Notes: generated by a model not told the origin, from the sequence alone. A stretch of DNA of 64,000 bases from Emcibacter sp. (GCF_963675455.1 NZ_OY776217.1:3334001-3398000), one strand, 5' to 3'. Counted from the first letter of the stretch, positions 34,581 to 43,680 are shown. Numbers and translations are program-made.

Positions 34581-35852
34581 TTAGCCTTTCTTTGTGTCGA
34601 GAACAGCCTGCGCGATACTTGTCGGCAGGGGTTTGGTTTTTTCCGTACGGCTGACAAACGGGATCAGCAGCAGGAAATAAGCAAAGTAATAAGCGGTCGC
34701 GAACTGAGCGAATATCAGGGCACTGATTCCGGAGTCACCTACATGAAGAATAATATCATCAGGAGACTTCCCACCCAGATAGCCGAGGAAAACACCGTTT
34801 ACCACAAACAGCCAGAAGAAGAACTTCGTCAGTGGCCGGAAAGTGGCAGACCGTACTTTTGCACCGTCGAGCCAAGGCAGGGCAAACAGGATCAGGATGG
34901 AGGCAAACATGGCCACAACACCCAGAAGTTTGTCCGGAATGGCGCGCAGGATTGCATAGAACGGCAGGTAATACCATTCGGGCACGATATGGGACGGGGT
35001 TACCATCGGATCTGCTTTGATATAGTTGTCCGGATGGCCGAGGATATTCGGCAGATAGAAGACAAAAATCGCAAAGAAGATGATGAAAACAGCCAGTCCC
35101 AGACCATCCTTGACCACATAATAGGGATAGAAGGGAATGCGGTCCTGTGGACCTTTCACTTCAATACCCAGCGGGTTGTTGGAACCCGGAATATGCAGTG
35201 CCCAGATATGCAGGATCACAACACCGGCAATCACGAACGGCAGCAGATAATGCAGGCTGAAGAAGCGGTTCAGGGTAGGGTTATCGACTGAGAAACCACC
35301 CCACAGGAAGTTCACAATCTGGTCACCGATGACAGGAATGAAGTCAAAGGCACTGAACAGGTTGGTAATAACCGTTGCGCCCCAGAAGCTCATCTGGCCC
35401 CAGGGAAGAACATATCCCATAAAGCCGGTCGCCATCATCAGCAGATAGATAATAATGCCGAGGAACCAGAGCACCTCACGCGGCGACTTGTAGGAGCCGT
35501 AATACATGCCGCGCAGAATATGCACGTAAACCACGACGAAGAACATCGAGGCGCCGTTGGCGTGGATATAACGGATCAGCCAGCCATAGTTCACATCACG
35601 CATGATATGTTCCACGCTGCGGAACGCCATATCCACATGCGGTGTATAATGCATGACCAGGACGATACCGGTCAGGATCTGCACCACCAGCATGAAGCCG
35701 GCCAGGGAACCGAAGTTCCACCAGTAGTTCAGGTTGCGCGGCTCATAACAGCCGGCGCCAACATAGCGATATACCGTATTCAGAATCGGCAGGCGGTCGT
35801 TAAACCATTTAACCCCGGGATTCTGGGGTTCAAAATCTTCTTTATAGGCCAT
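34581..35852 (-). CDS. petB: Cytochrome b of the bc1 complex
   Basis: 423 residues with eight or more membrane helices and the two pairs of heme b histidines, in HYTPHVDMAFRSVEHIMRDV and RYIHANGASMFFVVVYVHILRG for the first halves. The quinol-oxidation PEWY motif is in HIVPEWYYLPFYAILRAIPDK. It houses the Qo and Qi sites of the complex. Length fits the full-length alphaproteobacterial (mitochondrial-like) cytochrome b rather than a split b6/IV form. Confidence 0.97.
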   Translation of the reverse strand: MAYKEDFEPQNPGVKWFNDRLPILNTVYRYVGAGCYEPRNLNYWWNFGSLAGFMLVVQILTGIVLVMHYTPHVDMAFRSVEHIMRDVNYGWLIRYIHANGASMFFVVVYVHILRGMYYGSYKSPREVLWFLGIIIYLLMMATGFMGYVLPWGQMSFWGATVITNLFSAFDFIPVIGDQIVNFLWGGFSVDNPTLNRFFSLHYLLPFVIAGVVILHIWALHIPGSNNPLGIEVKGPQDRIPFYPYYVVKDGLGLAVFIIFFAIFVFYLPNILGHPDNYIKADPMVTPSHIVPEWYYLPFYAILRAIPDKLLGVVAMFASILILFALPWLDGAKVRSATFRPLTKFFFWLFVVNGVFLGYLGGKSPDDIILHVGDSGISALIFAQFATAYYFAYFLLLIPFVSRTEKTKPLPTSIAQAVLDTKKG

Positions 35853-35862
35853 TTACCCCTCC

Positions 35863-36393
35863 CTATCCGATTTTCACGGTTGTGTCATTGAGGAATACAT
35901 ATTCCGGAATCGGCAGGTTCAGCGGCGCCGGACCTTTGCGGATACGACCGGAAATGTCATAATGCGAGCCATGACAGGGGCAGAACCAACCCCCGAATTC
36001 GCCAGCCTGATCCAGCGGCACACAGCCGAGGTGGGTACAAACCCCGACCATGATCAGCCATTCGGGTTTCTGGACCCGGGCTTCATCAGTCTGCGGATCC
36101 CGCAGGTCGGCGTTGTCATCAGCTTCCGCTTCTGCGATCTCTGCTGCTGTACGGTGCCGGATAAATACCGGCTTACCGCGCCAGAGGACTTTCACGGTCT
36201 GCCCCTCGGGAATTGCGGACAGGTTAACTTCAGTGGATGCAAGTGCCAGCACATCGGCTGCCGGATTCATCTGGTCAATCAGTGGCCAGGCTGCCAGGGC
36301 AGCTCCTGTTACACTGACCGCACCACTTGCTACATAGAGAAAGTTACGCCGGGTAACTTCGCCTTCATGTTCATTGTGGTCTATAGTGGCCAT
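35863..36393 (-). CDS. petA: Rieske iron-sulfur subunit of the bc1 complex
   Basis: 176 residues. The N-terminus has a twin-arginine-type anchor (TRRNFLYVASGAVSVTG). The 2Fe-2S ligands are in CTHLGC (119-124) and CPCHGSHYD (138-146). The UCR_Fe-S_N region and a membrane helix precede the periplasmic domain. It is first in petABC, 10 bases before petB. The palindrome TGCGTATACGCA at 36410-36421 lies just upstream of its ATG. Confidence 0.97.
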   Translation of the reverse strand: MATIDHNEHEGEVTRRNFLYVASGAVSVTGAALAAWPLIDQMNPAADVLALASTEVNLSAIPEGQTVKVLWRGKPVFIRHRTAAEIAEAEADDNADLRDPQTDEARVQKPEWLIMVGVCTHLGCVPLDQAGEFGGWFCPCHGSHYDISGRIRKGPAPLNLPIPEYVFLNDTTVKIG

Positions 36394-36718
36394 TCAAAAA
36401 CCCCTCGAATGCGTATACGCAGATTAATACTCAAGAAAAATCAATGTTTCATAGACGGGAAATGGAAACATAGTCCACCCTTAAAAACGATCAAACGCCG
36501 AACCCATCCAAAATAAACTCTGCGAGCACAGGTTTACTCAGAATAGGCACAAGATGCAACGACTTTTCACAGGTAAAAGGGAAGTTATTTCGCGCCCAAA
36601 TGTTATTTTCGATAATAATTTCTGCAGCACGGGCGAATTTCCAGTCTCTTTCCCCTAATTGCAGAGCGGCATTTATTGAGTTATATCTGACGGCAAAACC
36701 AGGAACTTATGAAAACCA
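36394..36718. promoter_or_regulatory. Divergent control region between petA and trmL
   Basis: 325 bases, no convincing gene. It contains the perfect 12-bp palindrome TGCGTATACGCA (36410-36421), which lies 17 bases upstream of petA, and a 7-14-7 inverted repeat ATGTTTC...GAAACAT (36444-36471). Either could be an operator or a leader structure for the bc1 operon. No regulator is recognised. Confidence 0.4.
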
Positions 36719-37198
36719 ATGGTCCAGATTGCACTCTATCAACCGGACATTCCGCCCAATACAGGCACCATCATCCGCATGGCCGCCTGCCTTGATGTGA
36801 CGGTCCATATTATTGAGCCCTGCGGCTTTCCCTTTGGTGAAAAATCCTTTCGCCGGGCCGGTATGGATTACCTGGACCAGAGCATGGTGATCCGGCACAA
36901 AAGCTGGGAAAAATTCCTGTCGGCGAAACCGGCCGAAAGCAGGTTGCTGCTGCTGACCACCAAAGGGGCGAGACCATATACAGACTGCGCCTTTGACGCT
37001 GACGATATCCTTCTTCTGGGCCGCGAAAGCGCCGGTGTACCCGACGATATTCACGCGCTTGCCGACGAACGGCTGCTGATCCCCATGACCCCGGAAACAA
37101 GATCGTTGAATGTGGCGGTTTCTGCGGCTATGGTGCTGGGAGAGGCCCTGCGCCAGACTAATCAATTTCCGCCTAATCAATTTCCCACAGGACAATAA
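36719..37198 (+). CDS. trmL: tRNA (cytidine(34)-2'-O)-methyltransferase
   Basis: 159 residues of the SPOUT family. The start MVQIALYQPDIPPNTGTIIRM and the knot segments LLLGRESAGVPDDIHA and IPMTPETRSLNVAVSAAMVLGEALRQ are diagnostic. It methylates the ribose of the wobble base in certain leucine tRNAs. hemF begins 3 bases after its stop. The last residues (QTNQFPPNQFPTGQ) contain a short duplicated NQFP. Confidence 0.95.
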   Translation: MVQIALYQPDIPPNTGTIIRMAACLDVTVHIIEPCGFPFGEKSFRRAGMDYLDQSMVIRHKSWEKFLSAKPAESRLLLLTTKGARPYTDCAFDADDILLLGRESAGVPDDIHALADERLLIPMTPETRSLNVAVSAAMVLGEALRQTNQFPPNQFPTGQ

Positions 37199-37201
37199 AG
37201 A

Positions 37202-38074
37202 ATGCCCCTTCTTGACGAAGCTCTTACCCATGAACGCCAGCAAAAAGCGAAAGACTGGTTTGAATCCCTGCGTGACCGGATCTGCGCCGCCTTTGAAAAA
37301 CTGGAAGACGACCTGACAGGCACCTATGCGGACAGGGAACCGGGACGTTTCGCGCGCACCACCTGGCACCGGGAAGACGATCCGGAAAAAGGCACCGGGG
37401 TGATGTCGGTGATGAAAGGCCGGGTGTTTGAAAAAGTAGGCGTTAATGTCTCTACCGTACACGGGGAATTTGCGCCGGAATTCGCCAAATCCATGCCCGG
37501 GGCCGAGGATGACCCCCGCTTCTGGGCCAGCGGCATTTCGTTGGTCGCCCATATGCAGAATCCGCTGGTCCCGGCGGTACATATGAACACCCGCCATATC
37601 ATCACCTCGCGAAGCTGGTTCGGCGGCGGGGCCGACCTGAATGCGGCGCTCCCCAACCCGACCGATACAGCCGACTTCCATGCGGCCTTCAAGGCTGCCT
37701 GCGACAAACATGATCCGGACTATTACGATAAATATAAAAAATGGTGTGACGAATATTTCTTTATCAAGCACCGCAACAGGGCCCGGGGCGAAGGCGGCAT
37801 TTTCTATGACCAGTTGAACAGCGGCAATTGGGATAAGGACTTCGCCTTCACCCGGGATGTCGGGCTTGCCTTCCTGGACGTCTATCCGAAACTTGTCGCC
37901 CGGCATATGGATGAAAGCTGGACTGAAGAACAGCGCGAGAAACTGCTGGTCTATCGCGGCCATTACGCCGAATTCAACCTGGTTTACGATAGGGGCACCA
38001 CCTTCGGCCTGAAAACCGGCGGCAATGTGGACGCGATCCTGATGTCCCTGCCCCCGGAAGCCAAATGGCCCTGA
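37202..38074 (+). CDS. hemF: Oxygen-dependent coproporphyrinogen III oxidase
   Basis: 290 residues. Typical segments are GRVFEKVGVNVSTVHGEFAPEF, HMNTRHIITSRSWFGGGADLN, RGEGGIFYDQLNSG and DRGTTFGLKTGGNVDAILMSLPP. It decarboxylates two propionates of coproporphyrinogen III using O2 and fits an aerobic lifestyle along with the bc1 complex. It is coupled to trmL upstream; the hydrolase gene follows after 17 bases. Confidence 0.97.
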   Translation: MPLLDEALTHERQQKAKDWFESLRDRICAAFEKLEDDLTGTYADREPGRFARTTWHREDDPEKGTGVMSVMKGRVFEKVGVNVSTVHGEFAPEFAKSMPGAEDDPRFWASGISLVAHMQNPLVPAVHMNTRHIITSRSWFGGGADLNAALPNPTDTADFHAAFKAACDKHDPDYYDKYKKWCDEYFFIKHRNRARGEGGIFYDQLNSGNWDKDFAFTRDVGLAFLDVYPKLVARHMDESWTEEQREKLLVYRGHYAEFNLVYDRGTTFGLKTGGNVDAILMSLPPEAKWP

Positions 38075-38091
38075 TCCGGAAGTTTTAGACC

Positions 38092-38967
38092 ATGCGCCCG
38101 AAAATTCCGGAACGTCCCTTTAACCTTCGGTTTCCGACAACCGGCGGAAAATATTTCTGGAAAGATCTGTATTATTGTGCCGGCTGGCGCATCCAGCAGC
38201 AGATCTGGACAGGGCACTGCCGACTGCTCGACGGGCGGGATGCCCGGCGCGCCTGGGGCTCCTATGAACATTGCCTGAGCCAATTCCGTCATTTTCGGAA
38301 AAAATACGACCTTAAATTCCGCTCTGACCATCTTGTGGTGCTGTTGCATGGCCTGGGTCGCCACAAAAACACCATGAAGAAACCGGCGAGTTTCCTGACT
38401 GAAAAAGGTTTTGACTGCTATCAGGTCAATTACCCCAGCACCTTCCAGTCGGTGAAGGATCATGCCGACCAGTTGGAAGAAACCCTGAACCTGCTCGAGG
38501 ATATCATAACCGTCTCTTTCGTTGCCCACAGCCTGGGTGGCCTGGTGTGCCGGGAGCTGCTGTCCCGGGAGTCCGAGTGGCGCGACCGGATCAAGATCAA
38601 CAAGCTGGTGATGATCGGCACCCCGAATCAAGGTGCCAAAATTGCCCGCTATCTTGATCCGCTGTGGCTGTTCCGGACCATCAGCGGTCCTTCCGGCCAG
38701 GATGTGCAACCGGGCAACGCCGCCCGCTTCGCCCTCCCCACCGTTCCCACCCTGGTGATCGCCGGCGGCCGGGCGACAAAAAGCGGCTTCAACCCCTTCC
38801 TGCAGGAAGACAATGACGGCATCGTCACGGTCGAGGAAACCAAGGTCGAGGGCATGACCAGATTTATCCGTATTCCCGCCATCCATACAATAATCATGGA
38901 CCACCCCGATACCCTGAAGGCCATTTCCGAATTTCTGCAGCCATCTGACGATGCAACTGTAAAATAA
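38092..38967 (+). CDS. Alpha/beta hydrolase (lipase-like)
   Basis: 291 residues. HLVVLLHGLGRHKNTMKKPASFL is the oxyanion-hole strand, and the nucleophile elbow is AHSLGG with Ser147. Later, PTLVIAGG and the C-terminal IPAIHTIIMDH supply the acid and base. It resembles triacylglycerol lipase/PGAP1-type proteins. No signal peptide is apparent, so it may be cytoplasmic. The substrate is unknown. Its final codons overlap a TGTAAAATAATC element discussed with the downstream sigma-54 promoter. Confidence 0.82.
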   Translation: MRPKIPERPFNLRFPTTGGKYFWKDLYYCAGWRIQQQIWTGHCRLLDGRDARRAWGSYEHCLSQFRHFRKKYDLKFRSDHLVVLLHGLGRHKNTMKKPASFLTEKGFDCYQVNYPSTFQSVKDHADQLEETLNLLEDIITVSFVAHSLGGLVCRELLSRESEWRDRIKINKLVMIGTPNQGAKIARYLDPLWLFRTISGPSGQDVQPGNAARFALPTVPTLVIAGGRATKSGFNPFLQEDNDGIVTVEETKVEGMTRFIRIPAIHTIIMDHPDTLKAISEFLQPSDDATVK

Positions 38968-39076
38968 TCTGACACCGGGAATTTCAGGGATAATCCTGTA
39001 ATCCAAGGAGGTTGGAACATAGTATTAATCCCTCTGTCAGTGACAACCTTCATAATCTGTTAACCATACTTTACAC
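38958..39076 (+). promoter_or_regulatory. Upstream activator elements of third PEP-CTERM gene
   Basis: The distal element TGTAAAATAATCTGAC (38958-38973) matches those at 11663 and 30862. The proximal element CTGTTAACCATACTTTACAC (39057-39076) matches those at 11693 and 30882. The proximal element is 75 bases before the -24 box. Spacing between the two elements is longer here than at the other two sites, and the distal copy overlaps the preceding gene's stop codon, so it could be chance. Confidence 0.5.
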
Positions 39077-39151
39077 TTTTAAGGTTTGTTTATACCTGCA
39101 CACATCCCGCATTTGTCGCAACCCGCTGTTCCCTCTCCCCTTCATGAATTG

Positions 39152-39166
39152 TGGTACAATTCTTGC
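39152..39166 (+). promoter_or_regulatory. Sigma-54 promoter of third PEP-CTERM gene
   Basis: TGGTAC at 39152-39157, spacer AATTC, TTGC at 39163-39166, with GG and GC exactly 10 bases apart. The predicted start near 39178 gives a leader of about 35 bases to the ATG at 39213, the same geometry as the PEP-CTERM gene at 31014. Confidence 0.65.
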
Positions 39167-39212
39167 TTGTATCACAGGACACTTTCACTTTATAAAAACA
39201 AAAGGGGACGTC

Positions 39213-39974
39213 ATGTTAAGAATCAGCCGCAAGGCATTGAAAAATATTATCTTTGGCATAATTCTCACTTCATTACCCTCACTTGCCACTGCGGCAACGG
39301 TCTTTGTTTATGACGACACCACCGACTGGGTGTCAGACGGAAACAGCGGTGGCGGATCCAGCGCCATTACCGGCACCGAGGCCAAAGACGGCAACGGCTC
39401 GCTGGAACTGTACGGTGACCGCACGCGCTTTTACGGTCTCGGCGATCCCTATGCGGTATCCGGGGGGCTCGCCCCCCTGAGCCTGCTGGCCAGCGCCACA
39501 TTTGACTGGATGATCGCCACCGACAGTACAAGCGCCCTGCATGAGGATTATTCCCCGGCCCTTCGCATCCACGTCCGGGACGGAGACACATTTTATGAAC
39601 TGATCTGGGAAGCCGCCTACAACGGCCTCTATGGCAGCGTCGACGAAGGCGTCTGGTATACCTCCGGGGCCGATGACAATTTCTGGCTCTGGCAGGTCGG
39701 TCTGGGCGATGCCGGGATTTATAACAGGAGCATTTCCGACTGGATTGACGTCTTGTTCACTGATGACGCCATGATCACCTCGGTTTCGGTTGGTGCAGGA
39801 TCAAGCGCCGGCAGCGGGTATCATGCTTTTGCCGACAATGTCACCCTGGCTGGTGTCGAGGGTGGCAGCACCACATTTAACTTCGAGATCTCTGAGGTTC
39901 CGGCTCCTCCCGCCCTCCTCCTGCTGGGGATTGGACTGATTGTCCTGGGCCTGAGACGAAAAAGTCAGAATTAA
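39213..39974 (+). CDS. PEP-CTERM protein of unknown function
   Basis: 253 residues. A signal peptide (ITSLPSLATAATVF region, cleavage near residue 28) precedes a beta-rich body with no recognised domain. The end is a PEP-CTERM signal of the VPAP type: EVPAPPALLLLGIGLIVLG then LRRKSQN. It is likely exported and processed by an exosortase. The body holds many aromatic and acidic residues (DDNFWLWQVGLGDAG), as in matrix proteins. AAAGGGG precedes the ATG by 8 bases; a longer frame from 39012 is not used because it crosses the promoter. Confidence 0.82.
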   Translation: MLRISRKALKNIIFGIILTSLPSLATAATVFVYDDTTDWVSDGNSGGGSSAITGTEAKDGNGSLELYGDRTRFYGLGDPYAVSGGLAPLSLLASATFDWMIATDSTSALHEDYSPALRIHVRDGDTFYELIWEAAYNGLYGSVDEGVWYTSGADDNFWLWQVGLGDAGIYNRSISDWIDVLFTDDAMITSVSVGAGSSAGSGYHAFADNVTLAGVEGGSTTFNFEISEVPAPPALLLLGIGLIVLGLRRKSQN

Positions 39975-39988
39975 TTCAAAGTCATCAG

Positions 39989-40016
39989 AAAAGCCGCCAA
40001 ACAGCGGCTTTTCTTT
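39989..40016 (+). terminator. Terminator after third PEP-CTERM gene
   Basis: AAAAGCCGC (39989-39997) pairs with GCGGCTTTT (40004-40012) across a 6-base loop and is followed by more T residues. Confidence 0.8.
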
Positions 40017-40027
40017 TACAGTTCTTC

Positions 40028-40534
40028 TTATCTCTGCAGCAGGTTCCGATAGAGCTTCTCCGTGCCTTCATCAAAGCAGCAGAAAATGACCTTTTCCGGA
40101 TCGCCGGGATGCGCCTTTGCCCAGTCGCGAACCGTCGTCACAGAGATTTCCGCCGCCCGGGCGGACGGAAAACCAAAGATGCCGGTGGAAATGGCTGGAA
40201 AAGCAAGAGATTTAATCCCGTTTTCAGCGGCAAGATCCAGACAGGAAACATAGCAGGAGGCAAGCTGGTCTTCCTCTCCCTCGCCACCGCCGTGCCAGAC
40301 CGGTCCCACCGTATGCAGAATATATCTGGCAGGCAGATTAAATCCTTGCGTAATGACGGCATCGCCGGTGTTGCAATGGCCAATCCGCTGACAGGCATCA
40401 ACCAGTTCCGGCCCGGCGCCATGAAAAATAGCGCCGCATACGCCGCCACCGGGCATCAACTGGCTGTTGGCTGCATTGACAATGGCGTCCACATCCACTC
40501 TGGTAATATCTTCCCTGATGACGGAAAGTTCCAT
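40028..40534 (-). CDS. Macro domain O-acetyl-ADP-ribose deacetylase
   Basis: 168 residues of the MacroD type. The ADP-ribose pocket is VDAIVNAANSQLMPGGGVCGAIFHGAG, with SLAFPAISTGIFGFPSARAAEI supplying the second loop. Such enzymes hydrolyse O-acetyl-ADP-ribose and ADP-ribose esters. ATG 40534 is chosen because family homology starts there. It is last of a four-gene run (DUF1285, NUDIX, CCA enzyme, macro). Confidence 0.92.
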   Translation of the reverse strand: MELSVIREDITRVDVDAIVNAANSQLMPGGGVCGAIFHGAGPELVDACQRIGHCNTGDAVITQGFNLPARYILHTVGPVWHGGGEGEEDQLASCYVSCLDLAAENGIKSLAFPAISTGIFGFPSARAAEISVTTVRDWAKAHPGDPEKVIFCCFDEGTEKLYRNLLQR

Positions 40535-40538
40535 CGGC

Positions 40539-41732
40539 CTACTCCGCAATTGCCAGAAGTTGCTCTTTCGCAAGAGTATAGTCGCTTTCTTCCCAGAGCT
40601 GTTCCAGTTTTTTCAATTTCTGACCGAGTTCCGGGCCCGCCTTCTCTCCATTCTGCAGAAGGTCCCTGCCCTGCAGAGGAAAGGAGGGAATGGAGTAGGT
40701 CTGCACATACCGCACCTGCTCTGCCGTTCCCCCGGCCACCATGCGGAACAAGACCACAGTGCGCCCCAGATGATAGAGCAACCTGCGCAAATCTTTCTTC
40801 GACAACTCACCCTCAAGTTCCGGATGCGCCGTGGCAAGGTCAGCAAGATCAGACGTTTCCTTGCCGGACAGGCGCAGATGACGGGCCATGAGACGGCTAC
40901 GATCAGGATCCTCCGGCATCAGGGTAGCGAGCCGCGCTGTCACCGAGCAAAGCCCCAGTTCCTTCTCCCGCCGGATATAACGCAGGAAATTCTCAACCCC
41001 CACATTATCAGGCAGCACCTTGTCCAGAATACCGCATTCCGCCATGATGGGCAGAATGCGTTCTGCTGCCGGAAAGGATAAAAGCTTCTTCATTTCCTGG
41101 GCCAGGCGTTCCCCGGACAGATTCGAAATCATCTCACGCTTAGCGATACAGGCCGCGAGCCCGTCCTCGTCCAGGGTTGATTCGTCAAACTGGGCGGCAA
41201 AACGGAAAAAACGTAAAATCCGCAGCGCATCTTCCTGAATGCGCTGTTCCGCCTGGCCGATAAAGCGCACATGACGGTTTTGCAGATCCTGCCAGCCGTC
41301 GCAGGGGTCATAAAGCGTGCCGTCCGCATCCAGATAAAAGGCATTCACCGTCAGGTCACGGCGCCTCGCATCCTCCAGCCAGTCATCGGTAAAGGCCACA
41401 TCCGCGTGCCGGCCGTAGGTTTCCACATCCCGGCGCAGGGCCGTCACCTCAACCACCTCTCCCCGGGAAACCGCGGTGATGGTGCCGTGCTTGAGACCAG
41501 TGGGGATCACCTTGATGCCTGCCTTTTCCAGCCGCGACATTGCCTCTTCCGGGTGAAGCGAACAGGCGACATCAATATCTCCGATCGGACGCCCCATCAG
41601 GCTGTCACGGACGCAACCGCCGACCAGGCGCGCCACGCCGTCATTTTCATTCAGAACCTGGAGCAGTTTTTTCAGGCCCGGCCTGTCAAGCCAGGCAACC
41701 GTGGCACGGTCCAGTTTTTGCCGCGGCTTCAT
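40539..41732 (-). CDS. CCA tRNA nucleotidyltransferase
   Basis: 397 residues, class II nucleotidyltransferase. The active site is RLVGGCVRDSLMGRPIGDIDVA, followed by FTDDWLEDARRRDLTVNAFYLD and RRFR-like head-domain segments (IQEDALRILRFFRFAAQF). It adds or repairs the CCA end of tRNA. Length and motifs fit the alphaproteobacterial CCA-adding type. Its start overlaps the NUDIX stop by one base. Confidence 0.93.
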   Translation of the reverse strand: MKPRQKLDRATVAWLDRPGLKKLLQVLNENDGVARLVGGCVRDSLMGRPIGDIDVACSLHPEEAMSRLEKAGIKVIPTGLKHGTITAVSRGEVVEVTALRRDVETYGRHADVAFTDDWLEDARRRDLTVNAFYLDADGTLYDPCDGWQDLQNRHVRFIGQAEQRIQEDALRILRFFRFAAQFDESTLDEDGLAACIAKREMISNLSGERLAQEMKKLLSFPAAERILPIMAECGILDKVLPDNVGVENFLRYIRREKELGLCSVTARLATLMPEDPDRSRLMARHLRLSGKETSDLADLATAHPELEGELSKKDLRRLLYHLGRTVVLFRMVAGGTAEQVRYVQTYSIPSFPLQGRDLLQNGEKAGPELGQKLKKLEQLWEESDYTLAKEQLLAIAE

Positions 41733-42382
41733 CAGGACATCTCCCTGATCAGCTTGCTGAACCTGACCAGCATGGCGGCTGTTGCGCCCCAGATATAATG
41801 ATCAGGATGGGGAAAGACGTAAAAATGCCGGGTCTGTCCCTGCCATTCACGGCTCTGAAGCTGTTGATTGGCTTCGTTTAGAATAAAATCCAGTGGCACC
41901 TCGAAGGCTTCTTCCACTTCGGAAGGATCCGGTTGCAGTACAATGTCCGGCCGGACAAACCCCACCACCGGCGACACTGCAAATCCTGTTACCGTTTCAT
42001 AATCCTCAAGCGCCCCGATGATTTCCACCTTGTCATCGGTAAGGCCGATTTCCTCCCGGGCCTCCCGGAGCGCCGTAGCAATGGCGTTTTCATCGCCCTC
42101 GTCACATTTTCCGCCAGGAAAAGACACCTGCCCCGAATGGGTTTTCAGTTCCGAGGACCGTTTGGTCAGCAGCACAGTCATGCCTTCGGACCGGTCAACA
42201 AGGGGGACCAGAACTGCCGCCGGCTTCAGGGGCAACTCTCCCCGGGGCATGAAACTGTCGGGCCTGTACAGGATCTGGTCAGCCGTGGGAGGGCGGCTCC
42301 AGGCGCGCTTTTCGGCCGAGCGCAATGCCCGCCAGCATCCCGGATCGTGTAATTCAACTATTTTGCGGATCGTCTGCTTCAT
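41732..42382 (-). CDS. CoA pyrophosphatase (NUDIX hydrolase)
   Basis: 216 residues. The NUDIX box is GGKCDEGDENAIATALREAREEIGL, preceded by LLTKRSSELKTHSGQVSFPGG, which is the extra motif of the CoA-diphosphatase (NudL/YeaB) group. It splits CoA into phosphopantetheine and 3',5'-ADP. It starts inside the DUF1285 stop (4-base overlap) and ends inside the CCA gene start, so all are translated from one transcript. Confidence 0.9.
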   Translation of the reverse strand: MKQTIRKIVELHDPGCWRALRSAEKRAWSRPPTADQILYRPDSFMPRGELPLKPAAVLVPLVDRSEGMTVLLTKRSSELKTHSGQVSFPGGKCDEGDENAIATALREAREEIGLTDDKVEIIGALEDYETVTGFAVSPVVGFVRPDIVLQPDPSEVEEAFEVPLDFILNEANQQLQSREWQGQTRHFYVFPHPDHYIWGATAAMLVRFSKLIREMS

Positions 42383-42963
42383 TCCCCGTGCCCCAGAACA
42401 AAAAACTCCCCTGCACTCCAGACTCCATAACGCCCGTCCTGTTCCACCACAAGTTCCGCCAGCTCATAATAAACCGGGCGGCTGATCAGTGCCTCCAGCC
42501 GGTCACGCACAAGAATATAGGGGGATGGTTCGCCGGTCTCAGCGTCCATTTCCACCCGCAAGGGATGGTCGGCATCTGCCGTGACATAATCATCCAGATT
42601 GGTGCGGAAATGCAGGATCTGTTGCTCTCCCTCACCCTCCCTTTGCAGTTCAACGGCAACAAAGGGCCGGTCCTCGACCCGGATACCGACTTTCTCGACC
42701 GGGGTCACCAGATAATATTTTCCGTCCTCGTCATGGCGAAGGATGGTAGAGAAAAGTTTCACCATGGCCGGACGCGCAATGGGGGTTCCCATATAAAACC
42801 AGCTGCCGTCCCGGCGGATTTCCATATCGATATCACCGCAGAAGTCCGGATTCCACTTATGTACCGGCGGCAACCCCTTGCCCCCTGCCGCCTTCTGTGC
42901 TTCCCTGGCGAACAATTCGGGCCGGAACCCGGCAACCTGTGATTTTTCACTCTGTTCTGACAT
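42379..42963 (-). CDS. DUF1285 domain-containing protein
   Basis: 194 residues. WNPDFCGDIDMEIRRDGSWFYMGTPI and PAMVKLFSTILRHDEDGKYYLVTPVEKVGI are characteristic of DUF1285, a widespread proteobacterial family of unknown function that forms the usual neighbour of CoA pyrophosphatase and CCA enzyme genes in alphaproteobacteria. It leads the operon. Confidence 0.9.
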   Translation of the reverse strand: MSEQSEKSQVAGFRPELFAREAQKAAGGKGLPPVHKWNPDFCGDIDMEIRRDGSWFYMGTPIARPAMVKLFSTILRHDEDGKYYLVTPVEKVGIRVEDRPFVAVELQREGEGEQQILHFRTNLDDYVTADADHPLRVEMDAETGEPSPYILVRDRLEALISRPVYYELAELVVEQDGRYGVWSAGEFFVLGHGE

Positions 42964-43032
42964 GGATCATGCTTCCTATTGATATCTATCAATATAGAAT
43001 TTGATCCAGGCAATTGAAAGTATCGTGAAAAG

Positions 43033-43542
43033 TTATTTTACCGGCTGGATAATTCCGGACACACCCTTCATGGCGCCCGGCACAAGTTCCCTGGCCAGAA
43101 GGCGGCTGTAATCCACCGGTCCCGGCAGGAACAGATCGATCGCCAGATCCCGGGAAAAACCAACACGCCGGTAATAGGGTTCGTCGCCGACCAGAATGAC
43201 CCGCTCGTAACCAAGCTCTTTAGCGCGCTGAAGGGCAAATTCCATAAGAGCGATACCATATCCCTGCCCCTGCTTGCTGGCCTTGACCGCAATGGGGCCC
43301 AGCAACAGTGCCGGCCACTCCTGGCCCACCTTGGACCGGATCACAATCGGCCAGAACTGCAGGCTTGCCTTGAGTTTGTTATTTTCCCGGATCACAAAGG
43401 AAAGCTCACTGACGCAGGGAACATTCTGCCGCAGCTTGTAAACTGTCTTGATCTGGCGATTCCGACCGAAACATTCATCAAGCAAAGCTTCGATATCCGG
43501 CAGATCACTGTCCTGTTGATGCGTAATAGGCAACATGGGCAA
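43033..43542 (-). CDS. GNAT family N-acetyltransferase
   Basis: 169 residues. The acetyl-CoA loop is KASKQGQGYGIALMEFALQRA, and GYERVILVGDEPYYRRVGFSR is the C-terminal part typical of the YhbS-like group. The acceptor is unknown. It is separated by about 70 bases from the DUF1285 operon. Confidence 0.87.
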   Translation of the reverse strand: MPMLPITHQQDSDLPDIEALLDECFGRNRQIKTVYKLRQNVPCVSELSFVIRENNKLKASLQFWPIVIRSKVGQEWPALLLGPIAVKASKQGQGYGIALMEFALQRAKELGYERVILVGDEPYYRRVGFSRDLAIDLFLPGPVDYSRLLARELVPGAMKGVSGIIQPVK

Positions 43543-43620
43543 TACTCAAAATAAATTGCAGGCGGAAGTATCACAATATGACGTTATTCACCAGAAAAAT
43601 AATTACATAAGGCAAGAAAA

Positions 43621-43648
43621 AAAGGACGAGGCAAACACCTCGTCCTTT
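43621..43648. terminator. Terminator downstream of porin
   Basis: AAAGGACGAGG (43621-43631) pairs with CCTCGTCCTTT (43638-43648) across CAAACA, with A and T runs outside. On the minus strand it ends the porin transcript. Confidence 0.8.
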
Positions 43649-43680
43649 CAATTCAGGCATTATACTCCTAAAGGAGAATG

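Noticed and set aside
36600..36800. 66-codon frame before trmL
   Set aside because: It overlaps trmL in another frame and shows no coding signal.
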